NCBI GenBank assembly: GCA_963576475.1
Contig: OY754977.1
Location: forward strand, 16,936,033-17,000,032
DNA length: 64,000 bases
Direction: 5' to 3'
Source: Molanna angustata
Taxonomy: Eukaryota; Arthropoda; Insecta; Trichoptera; Molannidae
Under the pieces are notes generated by a model. That model ran no database searches and was not told the origin of the DNA. It worked only from the letters and a program-made list of their open reading frames with translations. The translations under genes and the position numbers were made by a program. How positions within the stretch are numbered: the first letter of the stretch is position 1; each line of letters starts with the position of its first letter. This document shows positions 60,840 to 64,000 of this stretch, piece by piece.

Positions 60840-62380
60840 AAATATTAGTAAAGATGGAAAAAATATTTATGTAGACAAAAAGTATGTGAAACGTACAAAG
60901 AACTTGTTTTTCTCTAAAAGCTAAAATAATAATAAAGTTCTAGTTAAATAATGATTTTTCTTGGATTTTTTTCGGTGCATATCAGCATATCAAAAAGGGT
61001 AAAAACAAATGCCTATTGACTTTTACGTGTTTCCAAAAAAGGTAATTATTTCAACCAATTTTCAAACATGCTATTTAATTCTTTACTCTGTTTTTAAGGT
61101 TTTTAAAACGGTTCACAACTTCTGAAAGAATTTTTTTTTAATAGTTTTTTGTTTTTCTTTTCTAATATACTTTAAAGGCCTAATATGTTGGCATGTTTAA
61201 TAATACATTCATACTTATACGTTAAGTTATACACTCGTAATATCTAGCTACTTTAAATCCTGTATTTGTGTATTGACACACCGCATGTCGGAATTGTAAA
61301 TGACATTTCACATATTAAATATCAAAGTCAATAGTTGTTATATTATATAATATTCTGAAAAGAGACTTTGCTTTTCAACAGAAACTATCAACACCATGTG
61401 ATGTTTCAATTTCATATTCATGGAAGCAACGTGATCTGTAATAATAAAGCAATATCATATGATCTTCTGAATATATTATAGATCATTGAAATAGGGAACG
61501 TTGGAGCATTAGGGCAATTTAAAAGATATTTCTTGAAATTAAAGTCAAAATAGTCATATTTAAATAAAACATTTTTAAAATCTTTATTTTACATCTCAAT
61601 GGGCAATTTTTAAAGAAATTTTCCTAGCAAATTAGTAAAAGAGTGTTTCTTTTTCCATTTTTGACGTTGACTAGTATCGGTCAATAGATGCCCATTATTT
61701 TCAGAATCATTTTTTACCCTAAACATATTTTTACTGAATTAAAAATAAAATATTTTTTGTATTTCATTATTTTGTAGAATTAATTGTTAAGCAACAAACG
61801 GATAAATTATGTAACCAGAAGATTATTTCAGTAGACATTATGTACATAAGATAATAGAACATAAGATCTTATAATGTCACTATGATGTATAAGTTACATA
61901 CTTATAATTATTGTTTAAACTGTCTTGATTAGTATCTATAATATTTTTTCTTTTAGGGTTGGTACAAAATTAAAATTGAATTTTGTTTGCTTATGGTTTG
62001 GGGTGAACCTTAACTACATTTAATTCAAAATTTAAAATATATTAGCTCAAAAATAATTAAATATCTAAGTCGCCTTTTAATGGTTTCAGCCACCTCAAAG
62101 ATGTCTGCGTTGAAAATCTTAATGGCAACTATTTGTAGATTATAATGTCATTTTATTGTTTTTATAACGACACTTGATAATTTATTGTTTTGCTTAATGG
62201 TGTAAACTTTTGGTAGCCACAGAACGAGCAATTAGGTAAACTTAACGCAATAAAATCATTAAAATAATAGCAATAAAACTTAAATATACGCACAATTCCG
62301 AAACTATAATGAAAAATGTAATGAACCTGATTATTTTTGATCGTTAACATAATATCTACAATAGTTAAATAATAGGTTAT
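60840..62380. other. No gene recognised
   Basis: AT-rich; short open frames only. Confidence 0.4.
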
Positions 62381-62384
62381 AGGT

Positions 62385-63150
62385 CATCATCATAAGCTCT
62401 ACAGCCCTGGGTGGGCCTTGGCTGAATCTCTTCCATTCCCGTCTATTCGTTGCCTACGTTCTCCAGTTTTTAATATCTATTGTGGAAGCATCGGCATCGA
62501 CACTGTCCATCCATCGAGTCCTTGGTCTTCCTGGTCTCCTTCGACCTTGTGGCACAGAAAGTGAAAGGTGTTTTGTGTGGTTGTCGTCGTCCATTCGGAT
62601 TATGTGACCAGCTCATCTTAAGCGCCCTATTTTGATGGAACTGCTCCCCTAGATAACGTCTTGTTTAGCTCAAAAAAAGAAACAAGAAAAGACAACTCAA
62701 TGCATGGAAGTGACAGTTGTCATGTGACTGGCAACTGTCATTTCCATACATTAAGTCATGTTTTCTTATTTATTTTCTTGAGCTAAATGACACGTTGTCT
62801 AGGGGGGCTGATCACATCAGACTCTTCATAGGTCTCGTATAGCTCCCTGTTGTATCGACGACGCCAACCATTATTATATTTTATTGGCCCTTAGAAGGAT
62901 CATCCTCTCAAAAGCCGCTATGGTTTGTTTGGTCATCACTCAGGTTTCGGAAGCATGCGTGAGGACCTGCTTGATTAGTGTTTTATACAGAAGGATCTTT
63001 GCATTTCACATAACCAGTTTTGACCTTAGCTGCTTTTATAAGGCGTAGAAGCATCTATTAGCAGCCATGATTTTTTTCTAACTTCTTGTGTATCATTGTC
63101 TCTGGTCACTGTGGAGCCGAGGTATGTGAACCCTTTTATCACTTTAAAAT
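62385..63150 (-). pseudogene. LINE ORF2 C-terminal region, split by fold-back element
   Basis: From 62640 leftwards the minus strand reads GRLRWAGHIIRMDDDNHTKH, LSLSVPQGRRRPGRPRTRWM, DSVDADASTIDIKNWRT and WKRFSQGPPRAVE, ending ATGATGATGAC. The part at 62810-63150 (decayed, with the TPxVTRDN-type end toward 63110) continues the same LINE on the other side of the inserted element. Multiple stops. Confidence 0.75.
62646..62805. mobile_element. 160 bp fold-back MITE inserted in LINE
   Basis: The ends CCCCTAGATAACGTCTTGTT, TAGCTCAA and TTGAGCTAAATGACACGTTG, TCTAGGGG are inverted. The inner part is also mirrored (GGAAGTGACAGTTG and CAACTGTCATTTCC around TCATGTGACTGG). The LINE resumes after it. 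A GCT trinucleotide on each side (62643-62645, 62807-62809) may be the target duplication. Confidence 0.78.
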
Positions 63151-63199
63151 TGTAGTTTCATTGCTTATAGGTACATATAGGTAAATGGAATATTTGTTT

Positions 63200-63560
63200 A
63201 ATAGCATATACGCAAACATTGGATTTTTTTTCCCTGTCGGGAGTCAAATGAGATTTATATTGACAAAAATTATTAACGTCTCAAAAGAGAAGAAGTTGGA
63301 ATATTATAGAAAAACCAGGAACTCAAGGCACCTTCTGGCGTAGTTCAGGGGTGACATCTGTGCGAGACACCGTCACCTCATTTATAAAGACTGTTGCTTA
63401 CATTGTTAACAAATAAACCAATTTCTCAATAGATGGCGTTACAAAAAGGTTTTTTCGTTACTTCATAGATGGCAATGGTATTAATGTCATATTTTCAGGT
63501 GAATTGTTACACATTATTCAAATATATAGAACTTTCAAAAATTACATTGATAAGGGAACT
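63200..63560. mobile_element. Partial copy of TIR family X
   Basis: ACGCAAACATTGGATTTTTT, CCCTGTCGGGAGTCAAATG, AGAAGAAGTTGGAATATTAT, CAGGAACTCAAGGCACCTTC. Then sequence with TAGATGGCGTTACAAAAAGG and a TTCATAGATGGCAATGGT unit related to 2400-2470. The right end was not recognised. Confidence 0.6.
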
Positions 63561-63574
63561 CAATAAGATGGCAT

Positions 63575-64000
63575 AATTTGTGAATCTCTTCTATTATGAT
63601 AGGGTCTCTAATTCAGAATTTTGGGGGTCCATCTATCATCTCTCTGTCTTGCCACATGACTTGCCCATTGCCACTTCAGCCTTCCCACTCTTTCTGCAAT
63701 ATCAGTGACCTTTGACCGGCGTCTTATTTCCTCGTTTTTTATTCGGTCTCTCAAGGATACGCCCAACATTTGTCTTTCCATTGCTCGTTCAGACTTCTGG
63801 CAGTAAGTGACATGGTTTCAAGACCGTATGTTGTCACTGGCAAAACACAAGAATTGTACACTTTGGCTTTTAGGTTATTCGGTATTTCCCTGTTACCGAA
63901 TATGTGCTTCAACTTTCCAAAAGCAGCCCAACTCAGCCCAATACGTCTTGGCAGTTCGGCGGTCTGGTTTTCTTTACCCAATTTAATTTTACCCTATCAT
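63575..64000 (-). pseudogene. LINE ORF2 C-terminal region, runs off window
   Basis: The minus strand from the window edge reads LGKENQTAELPRRIGLSWAA-type sequence: PRRIGLSWAAFGKLKHIFGN, REIPNNLKAKVYNSCVLPVT and TYGLETMSLTARSLN, then, frame-broken, a GNGQVMWQDREM-type remnant. This is the RRIGLxWxAFGKL...LKxKVxNxCVLPVxTYGxET region downstream of the RT in a common insect LINE. The 5' part lies beyond 64000. Confidence 0.8.

Overview
The window looks like a piece of a large, AT-rich, intron-bearing insect genome, most probably a moth or butterfly. The lepidopteran call rests on a tRNA-derived SINE at 4729-5000, whose body (a 'GGGTTGCGAAGGTCAGATGG' block) I know from moth and butterfly genomes, and on a LINE 3' tail (GGTTGGAAGAAATTGCC, hairpin, AATAAGCCCGCC) present in at least eight places. 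Only one host gene is recognisable. An exon at 28639-28769 encodes the start of the first immunoglobulin domain of a Dpr-family (defective proboscis extension response) neuronal recognition receptor. A likely signal-peptide exon lies 1.2 kb upstream at 27365-27420. No further exon was found in the 35 kb downstream, so most of the window is probably intron or flank of this gene filled by transposable elements and tandem repeats.

Layout. 1-2.7 kb: ends of a terminal-inverted-repeat family, a Penelope-like 3' motif and a 517 bp (AT)n array. 4.7-5.7 kb: a SINE nested inside a LINE fragment with a 13 bp target duplication. 6.6-12.3 kb: a full-length two-ORF LINE with APE endonuclease, reverse transcriptase and RNase H, a poly(A) tail and a perfect 14 bp target duplication, broken by only three lesions. 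13.5-14.5 kb: LINE scraps. 15.3-21.2 kb: a 200 N gap, the 3' half of a Penelope-like element with GIY-YIG endonuclease, an (AT)n array, a minus-strand Ty3/Gypsy element lacking gag and the 5' LTR, and an 820 bp (TA)n array. 21.4-24.1 kb: a minisatellite, LINE and SINE tails, and a 683 bp fold-back element with TTAA target duplications. 25.5-32.2 kb: the dpr exons, a 500 bp TTTA array, a minisatellite with higher-order structure interrupted by a LINE, and more LINE and SINE copies. 33-45 kb: LINE scraps and many fold-back elements. 45.6-50.7 kb: an LTR element whose two LTRs are identical although its interior is decayed and carries a 47 bp minisatellite. 51-64 kb: minus-strand LINE fragments, a 2.3 kb satellite with ~313 bp units, tail-to-tail LINE ends and a fold-back element nested in a LINE.

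No element here appears capable of autonomous movement as written, although the LINE at 6588-12330 and the LTR element at 45624-50732 bear the marks of recent insertion. The most unusual signals are: a two-hairpin RNA motif with compensatory changes shared by two Penelope-like 3' ends, each leading into an (AT)n array; minisatellite monomers resembling the 5' splice site of the adjacent dpr exon; and the LTR element with identical LTRs around a dead interior. All calls come from reading the sequence; no database search or alignment was run.
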